Of a stretch of DNA of 64,000 bases, positions 18,256-26,901 are shown piece after piece. How positions within the stretch are numbered: the stretch's first letter is position 1; every line of letters begins with the position of its first letter. This DNA is from Anaerococcus octavius. GTDB taxonomy: Bacteria > Bacillota > Clostridia > Tissierellales > Peptoniphilaceae. The translations under genes were made by a program, and so were the position numbers. The stretch covers positions 1,426,001 through 1,490,000 of the forward strand of contig NZ_UFTA01000002.1 in assembly GCF_900445265.1 (NCBI RefSeq), written 5' to 3'. The notes beneath the pieces were generated by a model, which worked only from the letters and a program-made list of their open reading frames with translations, searched no databases and was not told the origin of the DNA.

Positions 18256-18302
18256 AATAACACATGAAAACGCATCCTTTTTAAAAGTTTTTCATGTGTT
18301 AT
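18256..18302 (-). terminator. Terminator of the sorbitol operon
   Basis: ATAACACATGAAAA and TTTTTCATGTGTTAT form a long stem around a 17-base loop. On the minus strand TTTTACTTT follows. It lies between the FSA-type gene and the next PTS operon. Confidence 0.75.
18264..18278. promoter_or_regulatory. Perfect cre consensus inside the terminator
   Basis: ATGAAAACGCATCCT fits WTGNAANCGNWNNCW at every position. It lies about 90-105 bases upstream of the PRD regulator that opens the galactitol-type PTS operon, and so is well placed for CcpA control of that operon. It shares bases with one arm and the loop of the terminator stem. Confidence 0.55.
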
Positions 18303-18332
18303 TAATATTTAATATTTGTTTAAATTAAATTT

Positions 18333-19013
18333 TTAACCTAGATAATCAGTCCAAGTTCTCCTATCTTTATCAATTGCCTTAAAGTCATTTACAAAATCTT
18401 CTACAGCTTTGTTTACATTATTATCCTCAATAAATTTTCCAAAAACTTCATAAGAGCAGGTTGCAATTGATATGCCATATTCTGCTAATTTTAAGACTTG
18501 GTTTGTATTTTTAAAGCTTGCTGCTAAAACTTTGGTATCTGTTTGATTTTTTTCTAAAATATTTTGAATTTTAATTGTTGTTTCTACACCATCATAACCC
18601 AAATTATCTATACGATTTACATATGGAGCTACATAATCCGCTCCTGCTAATGAAGCTAAAAATGCTTGTGTCGGACTATAAATTGCTGTTGCAGTTATAT
18701 TTGTTTGCTCACTTTTTAATTTTTTAATAGCTTTTAAGCCTTCTTTATTTGTAGGAATTTTTATAAAAGTATTTGATCCAAATTTTTCTTTTAGTATTCT
18801 TGCTTCTTTTACAATATTTTCAGCATCATCCGATAAAATTTGTATATGAAGCTCATCTTCTCTGATAAATTCTCTAATCTCTTCTAGAGTTTCTAAAGGA
18901 TTTTTATTATTTTTAAAAAGTATACTGGGATTTGTTGTAACTCCACATACTGGATAGTAATTGTACAAATACTTTATATTTTCAATATTTGCATCGTCTA
19001 TTAATAAATGCAT
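18333..19013 (-). CDS. fsa: Fructose-6-phosphate aldolase-type protein (FSA/TalC family)
   Basis: 226 residues from the ATG at 19013, preceded by AGAGGTTAAT; the longer reading runs back into the dehydrogenase gene. GVTTNPSI and FIKIPTNKEG (Schiff-base Lys85) identify the family. Gln58 in HIQILS and Tyr131 in YVAPYVNRID are the residues that mark true fructose-6-phosphate aldolase, in contrast to the Glu and Phe in the paralogue at 10941. It is the last gene of a sorbitol operon whose product is fructose 6-phosphate, so cleavage to dihydroxyacetone and glyceraldehyde 3-phosphate is likely (inference). Confidence 0.85.
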   Translation of the reverse strand: MHLLIDDANIENIKYLYNYYPVCGVTTNPSILFKNNKNPLETLEEIREFIREDELHIQILSDDAENIVKEARILKEKFGSNTFIKIPTNKEGLKAIKKLKSEQTNITATAIYSPTQAFLASLAGADYVAPYVNRIDNLGYDGVETTIKIQNILEKNQTDTKVLAASFKNTNQVLKLAEYGISIATCSYEVFGKFIEDNNVNKAVEDFVNDFKAIDKDRRTWTDYLG

Positions 19014-19014
19014 A

Positions 19015-19827
19015 TTAACCTCTAGTCTTTCCACCCGCAACATTTATAGTAACACCATGTATATAGGAAGACCTATCACTTGCTAAAAAGCATACTAAGT
19101 TTGATACTTCTGTAAGCTTTCCACTTCTTCCTAACGGTGTTGTTTTTGTGCTTTTATAACCTTCTCTAAGTTTTTCTACTGTTATATCTCTAGTATAGGA
19201 TAAAGCTTCCTCATATTCTAGCGTTCTAAGTCCTGTAGCTTCCAGTATTCCTGGTGCTACTCCTACAACTCTTACATTGTATTTTCCTAATTCTTTAGCC
19301 CAACTTCTAGTTAATGAATTTACAGCATTTTTTGTAGCTGCATATATTGACTGTCCTTCACTACCTTCAAGTCCAGATTCACTAGACATATTAATAATAA
19401 CTCCATGCCCTTGATCTACAAATACTCTAGCTGCTTCTTGAGCACAATAAATTAATCCTTTAAAGTTAATACTTGTAACCAAGTCTATAACCTTATCATC
19501 TAATTCATATTTACCATGAGGATCTTTAGGATCAACTAATAATCTTGGTATATTTATACCAGCATTATTTACTATGGCATCTAGATGACCAAATTTTTCA
19601 ATTGTCTTGTCTATTACATTTCTTACATCTTCCTTGTTAGTTACATCTAAATGTGTATATAATAAACTCTCATCTGATTCATTCGCATAATCTGGCTTAT
19701 TATCATTTATATCTGTTGCAGCTACTTTCGCATTTGCTCCTAATAATCCTTCAACTACTGTTTTACCTATACCTGACGCTGCCCCTGTAACTAAAACAAC
19801 TTTTTCTTCTAAAGCTAACCAACTCAT
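19015..19827 (-). CDS. Sorbitol-6-phosphate 2-dehydrogenase (SDR family)
   Basis: 270 residues. VTGAASGIGKTV is the NAD-binding TGxxxGIG motif, NNAGIN the structural Asn block, and the catalytic Ser and YAATK lie in SSESGLEGSEGQSIYAATKN. The C-terminus EALSYTRDITVEKLREGYKS...TPLGRSGKLTEV and VAGGKTRG closely resemble the SorD/GutF type of sorbitol-6-phosphate dehydrogenase. It converts sorbitol 6-phosphate, made by the PTS encoded upstream, to fructose 6-phosphate. GGAGG precedes the ATG and the FSA-type gene starts one base after its stop. Confidence 0.9.
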   Translation of the reverse strand: MSWLALEEKVVLVTGAASGIGKTVVEGLLGANAKVAATDINDNKPDYANESDESLLYTHLDVTNKEDVRNVIDKTIEKFGHLDAIVNNAGINIPRLLVDPKDPHGKYELDDKVIDLVTSINFKGLIYCAQEAARVFVDQGHGVIINMSSESGLEGSEGQSIYAATKNAVNSLTRSWAKELGKYNVRVVGVAPGILEATGLRTLEYEEALSYTRDITVEKLREGYKSTKTTPLGRSGKLTEVSNLVCFLASDRSSYIHGVTINVAGGKTRG

Positions 19828-19829
19828 TA

Positions 19830-20192
19830 TTAATCCTCCAAAATTCTAAATTCCGTTCCTATTTTTAAATCAGGAATATCTACTTTCTCAGTGACTATAG
19901 CTCCAGGTAATAAATCATCTATATTTCCGCTCAAATTTACTGTTAAATGTGCTAAGCTTTCTAAATTTACTTGAGCCTCATCTCCCACAGCTAATATTTT
20001 GGATTGTACACCATCAATATCAATATGATCTCCAGCTTTAATGTCTCCATCTGTATCTTTTATCTCTAACGAATAGCAATAATCTCTTAATTCTTCTGGA
20101 GCATTATCCCCAAAAAATATTATCATTTCATTCCCAAATTCATCTGCAGAATTTCCAATGTTAGTTACTGTATTTTCATAAATTATTTTCAT
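19830..20192 (-). CDS. srlB: PTS glucitol/sorbitol EIIA
   Basis: 120 residues from the ATG at 20192, which has AGAAAGGATT; the TTG six bases earlier is less likely. EMIIFFGDNAPEELRDYCYSLEI, GDHIDIDGVQSKILAVGDEAQVNLESLAHLTV follows the Gut IIA fold. Note that the phospho-His is expected in the LAHLTV block. It hands phosphate from HPr to the IIB part of the IIBC protein encoded upstream. Confidence 0.9.
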   Translation of the reverse strand: MKIIYENTVTNIGNSADEFGNEMIIFFGDNAPEELRDYCYSLEIKDTDGDIKAGDHIDIDGVQSKILAVGDEAQVNLESLAHLTVNLSGNIDDLLPGAIVTEKVDIPDLKIGTEFRILED

Positions 20193-20215
20193 TATCAATC
20201 CTTTCTATTCTTTAT

Positions 20216-21262
20216 CTATGCGTATAAACCAATACTAGCTAAATATGCTATCAACACTCGAGGTACCCCAATTAAAAATCTTGAATACATTACCGAAACA
20301 ACTCCAACCTCAACTGTATCTGCATCCGCTTCTGCCAATCCTAAACCAACAGGTATAAAATCACAAGCATTTTGTGTATTTATAGCAAATAGTGCAGGCA
20401 AAGCTAGACTTGGTGCAATATTTCCCCTAGCTATTTCAGCTCCTATTAAAGTTCCAATTACTTGAGCAATTACAGCTCCCGGTCCTAATAGAGCTGAAAG
20501 TACAGGTATAGAACAAATAAATCCTAAAATTACTAAGCCTATTACATTTCCAGTTAATGGAATAAGTAATTTTGCAAACCAATCTCCAAATCCAGATCCT
20601 TGAATAATACCAATTAGCATTGCTACAAAGGCCATAAATGGAATTATTGTGTTTAACATTGTTTGCACTGCATCTCTACCTGCTTGAAAAAATATATCTA
20701 TTATCCTTCCAGCACCCATACCTACTTTTTGTATAAAGCTATTATCACTTTGTTCTGCAAGTGTTTGTGAAACTTTTTTATCTTTAGTATATGTTATTGT
20801 TTCATTACTTTTTGTATCAGTGTTATCTTCGCTTGTTTCATAAACTTTATTAGTATTTTCTTCTGTTGATGATTTATTGCTATCATCAGATAATATTTCA
20901 ATGAGAGAAACTTGCTTTGGTCCGACATCAGATACATAAATTGTTTCGTTTATATACTGAGCGAGTGGTCCAGATTTTCCTGTTGGTTTTATATTAAGAG
21001 TTGGTATCCCTTTTTTAGGATATATTCCACATCTTAATGTTCCACCACAATCAATAACTACTGCAAATATTCTTTCTTCTGGAACTGATGTCTTAAACCC
21101 ATTGACAATTTCACATCCTGTAAGTTCTTTTATTCTATCCACCACAGGAGGCTTTGCGCCTCCACCAGTAATAAATAATAGCACATTCTTATCGCCTTCA
21201 GGACCAATTACTAATGGTCCGCCATATCCTGCCGATCCCTTTACTACTTTTACTTTTGCCAT
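20216..21262 (-). CDS. srlE: PTS glucitol/sorbitol EIIBC
   Basis: 348 residues. The N-terminal IIB part starts [17 protein letters not shown] and has [17 protein letters not shown], with the probable phospho-Cys in [10 protein letters not shown] low-complexity Ser/Asn/Thr linker at about residues 125-170 leads to a membrane part ([40 protein letters not shown]). This is the SrlE layout. With SrlA and SrlB it imports sorbitol as sorbitol 6-phosphate. Start follows GCGGAGG overlapping the end of srlA. Confidence 0.92.
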   Translation of the reverse strand: MAKVKVVKGSAGYGGPLVIGPEGDKNVLLFITGGGAKPPVVDRIKELTGCEIVNGFKTSVPEERIFAVVIDCGGTLRCGIYPKKGIPTLNIKPTGKSGPLAQYINETIYVSDVGPKQVSLIEILSDDSNKSSTEENTNKVYETSEDNTDTKSNETITYTKDKKVSQTLAEQSDNSFIQKVGMGAGRIIDIFFQAGRDAVQTMLNTIIPFMAFVAMLIGIIQGSGFGDWFAKLLIPLTGNVIGLVILGFICSIPVLSALLGPGAVIAQVIGTLIGAEIARGNIAPSLALPALFAINTQNACDFIPVGLGLAEADADTVEVGVVSVMYSRFLIGVPRVLIAYLASIGLYA

Positions 21263-21263
21263 A

Positions 21264-21815
21264 TTATGCCTCCGCTTTTACTTTTCTATCTAATTTTTTA
21301 TTTTGATGTTTCTCTACATAAACAGTTGTAAAGTCTGTAATCCATCCTGCAAAGAAATTCATAACTAAACCTACAAGCATATACCTAATAGCTAATGGAG
21401 TTGTATCAAGTCCAAGTTTCTCAACTCCTTGTGCAATTCCTAACCATACAAATAATTCACCCGGATTAATATGTGGAAATATACCATTATTTGTATGGCA
21501 ATGATATGCTGCTGATGCGTAATATGATGGTTTTTGGTATTCTGGTAAAAATTTTCCCATTGATAATGCCATAGGATTACCAAGCATAAAAGCTGATACA
21601 AATGGGAGTACTCCATATGCCAGTATTTTATTCTTTGAAGCAACTTTACCAAATTTGTTTATTTTTTCTGGACCTATAATTGCTATTAAAGAGTTCATAA
21701 ATACTAAAAGCAATAGTACTTTTGGTATTATTCCACCCACCCAACTTACAAACGTTTCTGCACCAAGTTCAAATAAATGAATAAAGCCTTGTGCTAAATT
21801 AACTAAAAAATTCAT
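21264..21815 (-). CDS. srlA: PTS glucitol/sorbitol EIIC (IIC2)
   Basis: 183 residues, the usual SrlA length, with four hydrophobic segments. [56 protein letters not shown] is the diagnostic core of the glucitol IIC subunit. The ATG follows ATAAGGAGATACT. Its stop is separated from srlE by one base. Confidence 0.93.
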   Translation of the reverse strand: MNFLVNLAQGFIHLFELGAETFVSWVGGIIPKVLLLLVFMNSLIAIIGPEKINKFGKVASKNKILAYGVLPFVSAFMLGNPMALSMGKFLPEYQKPSYYASAAYHCHTNNGIFPHINPGELFVWLGIAQGVEKLGLDTTPLAIRYMLVGLVMNFFAGWITDFTTVYVEKHQNKKLDRKVKAEA

Positions 21816-21830
21816 AGTATCTCCTTATAA

Positions 21831-22283
21831 TTATGCTGCTCCCCTTTTCATAAGCCCGCTTAATTTTTGAAATGGCGATTTTTCCATAGGAGTTTCTTCT
21901 CCTCTTTCTGCCCTTATATAATTATCTTTAGCGTTTAATATAGCTTGCTTTAAACTTTTAGGGAATTTTGTTCCGGTCAACACTTCTTTATCAATATCTT
22001 TTATATTAATATTGTTAAAGTCAAAATTTTCTTTAAATCTGGCAAATACAGTTATTCCGTTAATAAATGCGGCGTTTCTAATTATTCCATTATTATCTAC
22101 TCCAAACATAACTATTGAACCAGATCTAAGTCCTCCTTTTTTTATTCCTATTGCAACTTTTCCAACTTTAATAAATTTTCTAAAATATTTCTTAAACGAA
22201 TTCATTTGTAAATAAGTTAAAAAATATTGAAGTAAGAACATCACCCCTAAAAATAGAATTATAATTATATAACTTTTTTCCAT
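21831..22283 (-). CDS. gutM: GutM-family glucitol operon activator
   Basis: 150 residues. An N-terminal membrane helix (IIIILFLGVMFLLQYFLTYL) is followed by GIKKGGLRSGSIVMFGVDNNGIIRNAAFINGITVFARFKE, the GutM block. GutM proteins act as auxiliary activators of glucitol operons, though the mechanism is poorly known. It stands between the PRD regulator and srlA, 9 bases after the regulator, as in other Firmicute gut operons. Confidence 0.88.
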   Translation of the reverse strand: MEKSYIIIILFLGVMFLLQYFLTYLQMNSFKKYFRKFIKVGKVAIGIKKGGLRSGSIVMFGVDNNGIIRNAAFINGITVFARFKENFDFNNINIKDIDKEVLTGTKFPKSLKQAILNAKDNYIRAERGEETPMEKSPFQKLSGLMKRGAA

Positions 22284-22292
22284 ATACTCTCC

Positions 22293-24152
22293 TTATCTAA
22301 ATAATTTTGTATCTTTTATAATAAATTCCATAAGTTGCCTATAATTTTTTACTTTATCTACATTATTTAAAAAGTCATTGTCAGTAGCAAGAGTAACAAT
22401 TTCATCATATAAATTAATAATTAACGTGTCATCATCACTTGGAATTCCCACTATAATAATGACTTTTATCTGCGAATTTGGAAATAAACCCAAACTCAAT
22501 ATAAATTCATTGCTTTTTACATGAGGAAACGCTAATTGATCGGAAAATTTAGTAGAAGATTCTGATTCTCTCAATAATATAGCATTTGTAAAATCTTCAT
22601 CAACGATTTCTATTTTTTCAAGATACTCTAACATTCTCACTAAATTTGTTTCGTAATCTTTACTCTGACCAATATAAAAATTATTTTCTCTAAGTTCAGT
22701 AAAAATTAAAGATTTCAGACTTTTATCTTTTTTAAAAACGCTTTGTTTAAAGTAGAAATCATCCAATTCTTTTCGTATGAGTTTTTTATTATAAAAACCA
22801 CTAGGTATATAAAGAACATTGTTAGAATGTATAGGTTCTGTAGTAAGTATCAAGTCATAATTCTTATTAAAAGGCATTTCTGAAACATTTCTAAAGTAAT
22901 CTGTAGCATTTATTCTATTAAATCTCTCTTGAATTAAAGGTAATATTTCAACTGCTTCTTTTTTATTCTTATCAACTATAGCTATATTAAATTGATTAAC
23001 TGGAGATGAATTTAATTTATCAAATAAATAAATTTGAAAATAAGAGGCTAAAAAACTTTTTTCAGATTCATTTATTACTTTATTTTTTTCCTCAAATATC
23101 ACTTCTGCAGCAATCTCACTCATTTTATAAGCAACTTTGTATTCATTTTTAATAGTTTCACTAAGAGGATTTTCAATATTATAATTTAGTTTAATACGAT
23201 TTAATAAATAATATATGTGATAAGTAAAGTTTTCTGTTATTTCTCCCAAATCCACACTTATATCCATTTGATTTTTTATTCTTTTAAAAATCTTATTAGT
23301 CAGATCGCTTATTCCTACTATTTCATCTGAATTATAATTTATGTGTGAGGATGTCCTATTAGCCAATAAAGGGATCAGTATAAAATTTATTTCAGAATTT
23401 GATAGTCTTATTTCTTCTATCTTACTTACATAAATTTTTATTTGTTGCGAAATTTCATTATAGTCTTCAAAGCCATATAAAGCAGTTTTATCAAAATTAA
23501 ATTCTAAAGTATTTCCTTTCCTTAATCTATCTAAGGAAATATGAAAAAACTTTATAAGATTTTGATAAGTATCTTCATTTATGAAATATCTTATTAATAA
23601 ATTATATAAAAATATATTGTATTCATCTTCGAATTTAGCTTTCCCAATAATATAGTCATATTGGTTTTCTAAAATGAAATATCTCTTATCTAACTCTTCT
23701 CCCATTAGATTAATTCCTACATTTGGTTTACCATAAATTTTTAAACCATACTGACTTAATCCTTCATTAGCTAATTTGATGTCTTTTGTGAGAGTAGACT
23801 TAGAAATATTCATTTCTTCTGCTAAATCGTCCAACTGAACGTCATTGTAATTAAGCAATTTTTTTGTAATATTAAAAATTCTTAATTTTGGATTAGTAAA
23901 ATCATTTTTTGATAATATCTCTTTATTTTTTATAGTGTTATAATTGTCAAGATTATATATAAATAATGATATCAAACCATTTTTCAAATAAATATAAGCA
24001 CCATCTTTGAGTTCGTGATTTAGTATTTGTATTTCATTTTTTATTGTCTTCTCGGAGACCGAAAGAGCATTTGATAAATCAATGATAGAAACATCGCTTT
24101 TTTCAAGTGCAGACAACATAAGAATTTTTCTATCATCTAATTTCTCCCACAT
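22293..24152 (-). CDS. PRD-domain transcriptional regulator of the sorbitol operon (GutR/MtlR-like)
   Basis: 619 residues. HTH segments SIIDLSNALSVSEKTIKNEIQIL and LDDLAEEMNISKSTLTKDI are followed by two PRD-like helical regions, a degenerate IIB-like part and a C-terminal IIA-like part containing KFSDQLAFPHVKSNEF, where the His would be phosphorylated. It is divergent from the YitT-like gene and starts the sorbitol operon. The IIB-like part (NIAIVDKNKKEAVEILPLIQERF) lacks the usual Cys-Gly loop, so control through that site may be lost. AGGAGG gives the start. Confidence 0.88.
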   Translation of the reverse strand: MWEKLDDRKILMLSALEKSDVSIIDLSNALSVSEKTIKNEIQILNHELKDGAYIYLKNGLISLFIYNLDNYNTIKNKEILSKNDFTNPKLRIFNITKKLLNYNDVQLDDLAEEMNISKSTLTKDIKLANEGLSQYGLKIYGKPNVGINLMGEELDKRYFILENQYDYIIGKAKFEDEYNIFLYNLLIRYFINEDTYQNLIKFFHISLDRLRKGNTLEFNFDKTALYGFEDYNEISQQIKIYVSKIEEIRLSNSEINFILIPLLANRTSSHINYNSDEIVGISDLTNKIFKRIKNQMDISVDLGEITENFTYHIYYLLNRIKLNYNIENPLSETIKNEYKVAYKMSEIAAEVIFEEKNKVINESEKSFLASYFQIYLFDKLNSSPVNQFNIAIVDKNKKEAVEILPLIQERFNRINATDYFRNVSEMPFNKNYDLILTTEPIHSNNVLYIPSGFYNKKLIRKELDDFYFKQSVFKKDKSLKSLIFTELRENNFYIGQSKDYETNLVRMLEYLEKIEIVDEDFTNAILLRESESSTKFSDQLAFPHVKSNEFILSLGLFPNSQIKVIIIVGIPSDDDTLIINLYDEIVTLATDNDFLNNVDKVKNYRQLMEFIIKDTKLFR

Positions 24153-24185
24153 TATTTCCTCCTATTTATTATTATAAAGATATAA

Positions 24186-24235
24186 AGAAAATAATTAATA
24201 TTAACTTTTTCCTTCGTATAGAAAATAATTAATAT
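24186..24235. promoter_or_regulatory. Direct repeat in the divergent sorbitol-operon promoter
   Basis: AGAAAATAATTAATAT occurs at 24186-24201 and identically at 24220-24235, a 34-base offset or about three helix turns. It lies within 90 bases upstream of the PRD regulator. Two activator-binding half sites are a plausible reading; chance in AT-rich DNA is possible but less likely for 16 identical bases. Confidence 0.45.
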
Positions 24236-24241
24236 AATTAT

Positions 24242-24870
24242 ATGTCAATGAGTATAATAAAAAGAGATTTTATGAAATTTTTTGATAAATTTTACACTAG
24301 AGTTGGTATTACTCTTGTGGCTACTATATTTATTGGTATTTCTATTGGTATGATGCGTAGTACTTATTTGAGCGTTGATCTTTTTACTTCGTTTATTATT
24401 GGAGTTTGTAATACTTCTGGAATTTATTTTAGATATATTTATCCAATTATTAACGCTATTATTTTGGTTTTGATATTTTTCCTTAATAGGACAATGATTA
24501 GCATGGATACTGTTATCAATCTTTCGGTGATAGGCTTTATGGCTGATTTTTCTTCCAAGATCATTTTATTAGTTTTAGCTAATATCATTATGGCTTTTAA
24601 TGTTTCACTTTATGCTAATGTCAATCTTGGGCTTTCTGTTTATAACTCTTTGTTTCTTACTATAAATAAAAAAAATCCTAAGATTAGCTTAGGATTTTTT
24701 AGGATAATTACTGATGGAGTCTGTATAGTAATGGGATTCTTGGAAAAGCCCATTTGAGATTTGGCACTGTTATTAATTTTATTTTGATGTGGTCTTTGTT
24801 TGATTTTTTTACAAAAATTTCTACTAAAAATATTTTAAATAGATTTAAAATTAATTTTGATTTAAATTAA
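24242..24870 (+). pseudogene. YitT/YczE-type membrane protein, frameshifted
   Basis: The open part (171 residues from 24242, or starting at the ATG at 24272) has five hydrophobic segments and GFFRIITDGVCIVMGF. It stops after FLEKPI at 24757. One base further on, the next frame continues KAHLRFGTVINFILMWSLFDFF and ends at 24870, restoring the usual GTVI...L-DFF ending of the YczE/YitT membrane family. A single missing G in TTGGAAAA (about 24740) explains it. The function of the family is unknown. A sequencing error is possible. No good ribosome site is seen before either ATG. Confidence 0.7.
24668..24700 (+). other. Terminator-like hairpin inside the YitT-like reading frame
   Basis: AAAAATCCTAA and TTAGGATTTTTT form a strong stem with a 7-base loop followed by T6, the shape of an intrinsic terminator, although it lies within the coding frame (NKKNPKISLGFF). 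It would truncate most transcripts. Confidence 0.6.
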
Positions 24871-24873
24871 AGA

Positions 24874-24894
24874 ATCGCCCTTATAAGGGCAATT
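24874..24894. terminator. Terminator hairpin between YitT-like gene and nagA
   Basis: CGCCCTTATAAGGGC forms a short GC-rich stem between two converging genes, with T runs on the minus strand side (GGGCGATTCTTT). Confidence 0.55.
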
Positions 24895-24898
24895 AACT

Positions 24899-26026
24899 TT
24901 ATCCAAAAACTTTTTCTCCGTTTAAATAAGTACTTTTCAAATCTAGATTATCATCAAGAACTATAAAGTCTGCATCATAGCCTATTTTTAATTTTCCACA
25001 TACATCATCTATGCCAACAGATTTTGCTGGTACTAGACTTGCCATTTGAATGGCTTCAAATAAGTCGGCAATCTCCCATTCTACTACATTTTTCACTGCA
25101 TCTTTTAATTTTAAGATTGATCCTGCTAGGTTGCCACCTTCTTTTAACCTTGCTGTTCCATCTTTTACTACTACATCGAATTCACCAAGTTTATAATCAC
25201 CATTTGCCATACCACCTGCTGACATACAATCTGTTATTAGGGCTATTTTATCGCGTCCTTTTACATCCATCAAAATATTTGCACTAGTTGGATTTACGTG
25301 GTGACCATCGCAAATTAATTCGCTAATGGCATCTGAATTCATAGCTGTACCTACCATACCAGGATTTCTGTGGTGGAGGCCGCTCATGCCGTTATAGGTA
25401 TGGACAAAAATATTTGCACCCTCATTTACTGCAGCCATGGCATCTTCATAGCTTGCATCGGAATGTCCAAGGGCTACTGCAACTCCAATCGCATTTGCCT
25501 TGTGAATAAAATCTGCTACTCCTTTTCGTTCTGGAGCTATGGCAATTTTATTTACTAATCCATCTGATAAGTCTTTCCATTTTTTTAGTTTTTCTATATC
25601 TGGGTCTGACATATATTTTTCGTTTTGTGCACCCTTATATTTTTCTGTAAAAAATGGGCCTTCTAAGAATACTCCACGCACCTTTGCACCGGTAACTTCT
25701 TTATATTCTTCCCCAACTACTCGACATGCCTCATCTAATCTTTCTGTAGAATCTGTAAGAGTTGTTGGTAAAAAGCTTGTAACTCCTGTTTCTAAAAGGC
25801 CTTTTGAAATAATTTCTAAAGCACCTTTTTTGGCATTCATGATATCTTCTCCATGGTAGCCGTGTATGTGAGTGTCTACTAGACCTGGGGCAATTATTCC
25901 TCCCGAATCTTCAAATTCTTTTGGTTGTTCTTTAGAAAATGATTTTATTTTTCCATCTTCTACTTCCATATAATAATCTTCTAAAACTTTATCTTCTAAA
26001 ATAATATAATCTGCTTTATAAAACAT
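24899..26026 (-). CDS. nagA: N-acetylglucosamine-6-phosphate deacetylase
   Basis: 375 residues. GGIIAPGLVDTHIHGYHGEDIM is the metal-binding HxH entrance of the amidohydrolase barrel, GVFLEGPFF supplies the conserved Glu, LGHSDASYEDA and HTYNGMSGLHHRNPGMVG supply further metal and substrate His, and ITDCMSAGG holds the catalytic Asp. It makes glucosamine 6-phosphate from GlcNAc-6-P in amino-sugar use or wall recycling. It stands alone here; nagB is not in the window. GGAGAG precedes the ATG. Confidence 0.95.
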   Translation of the reverse strand: MFYKADYIILEDKVLEDYYMEVEDGKIKSFSKEQPKEFEDSGGIIAPGLVDTHIHGYHGEDIMNAKKGALEIISKGLLETGVTSFLPTTLTDSTERLDEACRVVGEEYKEVTGAKVRGVFLEGPFFTEKYKGAQNEKYMSDPDIEKLKKWKDLSDGLVNKIAIAPERKGVADFIHKANAIGVAVALGHSDASYEDAMAAVNEGANIFVHTYNGMSGLHHRNPGMVGTAMNSDAISELICDGHHVNPTSANILMDVKGRDKIALITDCMSAGGMANGDYKLGEFDVVVKDGTARLKEGGNLAGSILKLKDAVKNVVEWEIADLFEAIQMASLVPAKSVGIDDVCGKLKIGYDADFIVLDDNLDLKSTYLNGEKVFG

Positions 26027-26048
26027 ATTCTCTCCTTTTCTAGTATTT

Positions 26049-26067
26049 TACCCATTGATGATGGGTA
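26049..26067. promoter_or_regulatory. Inverted repeat between nagA and folA
   Basis: TACCCAT-N5-ATGGGTA is a perfect 7-bp inverted repeat in the 64-base divergent gap, 23 bases before the nagA start. It could be an operator for either gene or a small hairpin in the folA leader. Confidence 0.35.
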
Positions 26068-26090
26068 TTATAAGTCTAGGGGTTAGAAAA

Positions 26091-26573
26091 ATGAAATTAA
26101 TACTAGCAGTTGACGAAAATTGGGGAATTGGAAAAGATAACGAAATGCTTTTTCACCTAAAAAAAGATTTAAAGCATTTCAAAGAAATAACTATAGGCAA
26201 TATTGTAATAATGGGTAGAAATACTTATGAATCAATGGGTCAAGCTTTGCCAGATAGGGAAAATATAATTTTAACTAGAAATTCTGATTACAAAGCAGAT
26301 GATGCAAAAATATTTAATAATCCAGCTGATATTTTATCCTATATTAAAAATAGTAATAAAGAAGTTTTTGTAATAGGTGGATCTGAAATAGTAGAAATAT
26401 TTTTGTCCTATGTAGATGAAGCTATTATTACAAAAATAAAGGCAAAAAAAGATGCTGATACCTATTTGCATAATTTTGACCAAGACCCATATTTTGAGAT
26501 AATAAGTGAATCTAAAGAATATGAAGAAAACGAAATAAATTTTTCTTATGTAACTTATAGGAGGAAAAAATGA
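26091..26573 (+). CDS. folA: Dihydrofolate reductase
   Basis: 160 residues from the ATG at 26091, preceded by TAGGGG at good spacing; a longer reading from 26055 adds a non-conserved tail. LILAVDENWGIGKDNEMLFHLKKDLKHFKEIT, IVIMGRNTYESMG and FVIGGSEIVEIFL are the substrate and NADPH-binding blocks. It reduces dihydrofolate for one-carbon metabolism. thyA is not adjacent; instead the glutaredoxin-like gene overlaps its stop by four bases. Confidence 0.95.
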   Translation: MKLILAVDENWGIGKDNEMLFHLKKDLKHFKEITIGNIVIMGRNTYESMGQALPDRENIILTRNSDYKADDAKIFNNPADILSYIKNSNKEVFVIGGSEIVEIFLSYVDEAIITKIKAKKDADTYLHNFDQDPYFEIISESKEYEENEINFSYVTYRRKK

Positions 26574-26830
26574 GCAAGACAGAAATTTTTGTAAGTGACA
26601 AATGCCCACATTGCCAAAGAGTATTTAAAGATTATGAGGCAAATCCTGATAAATATGATGGTATAGAAATAGTAAATATTTCTGAAAGTCTGCCAAATCT
26701 AAAAAGACTATTAAAATATCGTGACACTTTAGATGGTTACAAAGATGTAAGAGAAGAATCTAGAATCGGAATTCCATCTAGGGTAGTTGATAGCGAAAAA
26801 GTAGATTTTTTAGAAGAACTTAAAAAATAG
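26570..26830 (+). CDS. Glutaredoxin-like thiol protein
   Basis: 86 residues with a CPHC motif at 12-15 right after the first strand (TEIFVSDKCPHCQRVF), and GIPSRVVDSEKVDFLEEL near the end, where glutaredoxins have a cis-Pro and a glycine-rich stretch. It resembles the small glutaredoxin-like proteins of anaerobic Firmicutes. The coding start overlaps the folA stop as ATGA after AGGAGGAAAA, so the two are co-translated. Thiol-disulfide reduction is likely but the partner is unknown. Confidence 0.8.
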   Translation: MSKTEIFVSDKCPHCQRVFKDYEANPDKYDGIEIVNISESLPNLKRLLKYRDTLDGYKDVREESRIGIPSRVVDSEKVDFLEELKK

Positions 26831-26840
26831 GATAAATATA

Positions 26841-26872
26841 AGAGCTGGCAATTTTTTACCAGCTCTTTTTAT
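26841..26872 (+). terminator. Terminator of folA operon
   Basis: AGAGCTGG and CCAGCTCT form the stem, followed by TTTTTAT on the plus strand. It may also serve the converging ribose operon. Confidence 0.8.
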
Positions 26873-26901
26873 ATGGGATTTATTGGGATTTTGTTTTAAA
26901 A

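Noticed and set aside
25024-25859. Plus-strand open frames opposite nagA
   Set aside because: They are antisense shadows of a well-conserved enzyme gene, with no ribosome sites or family features.
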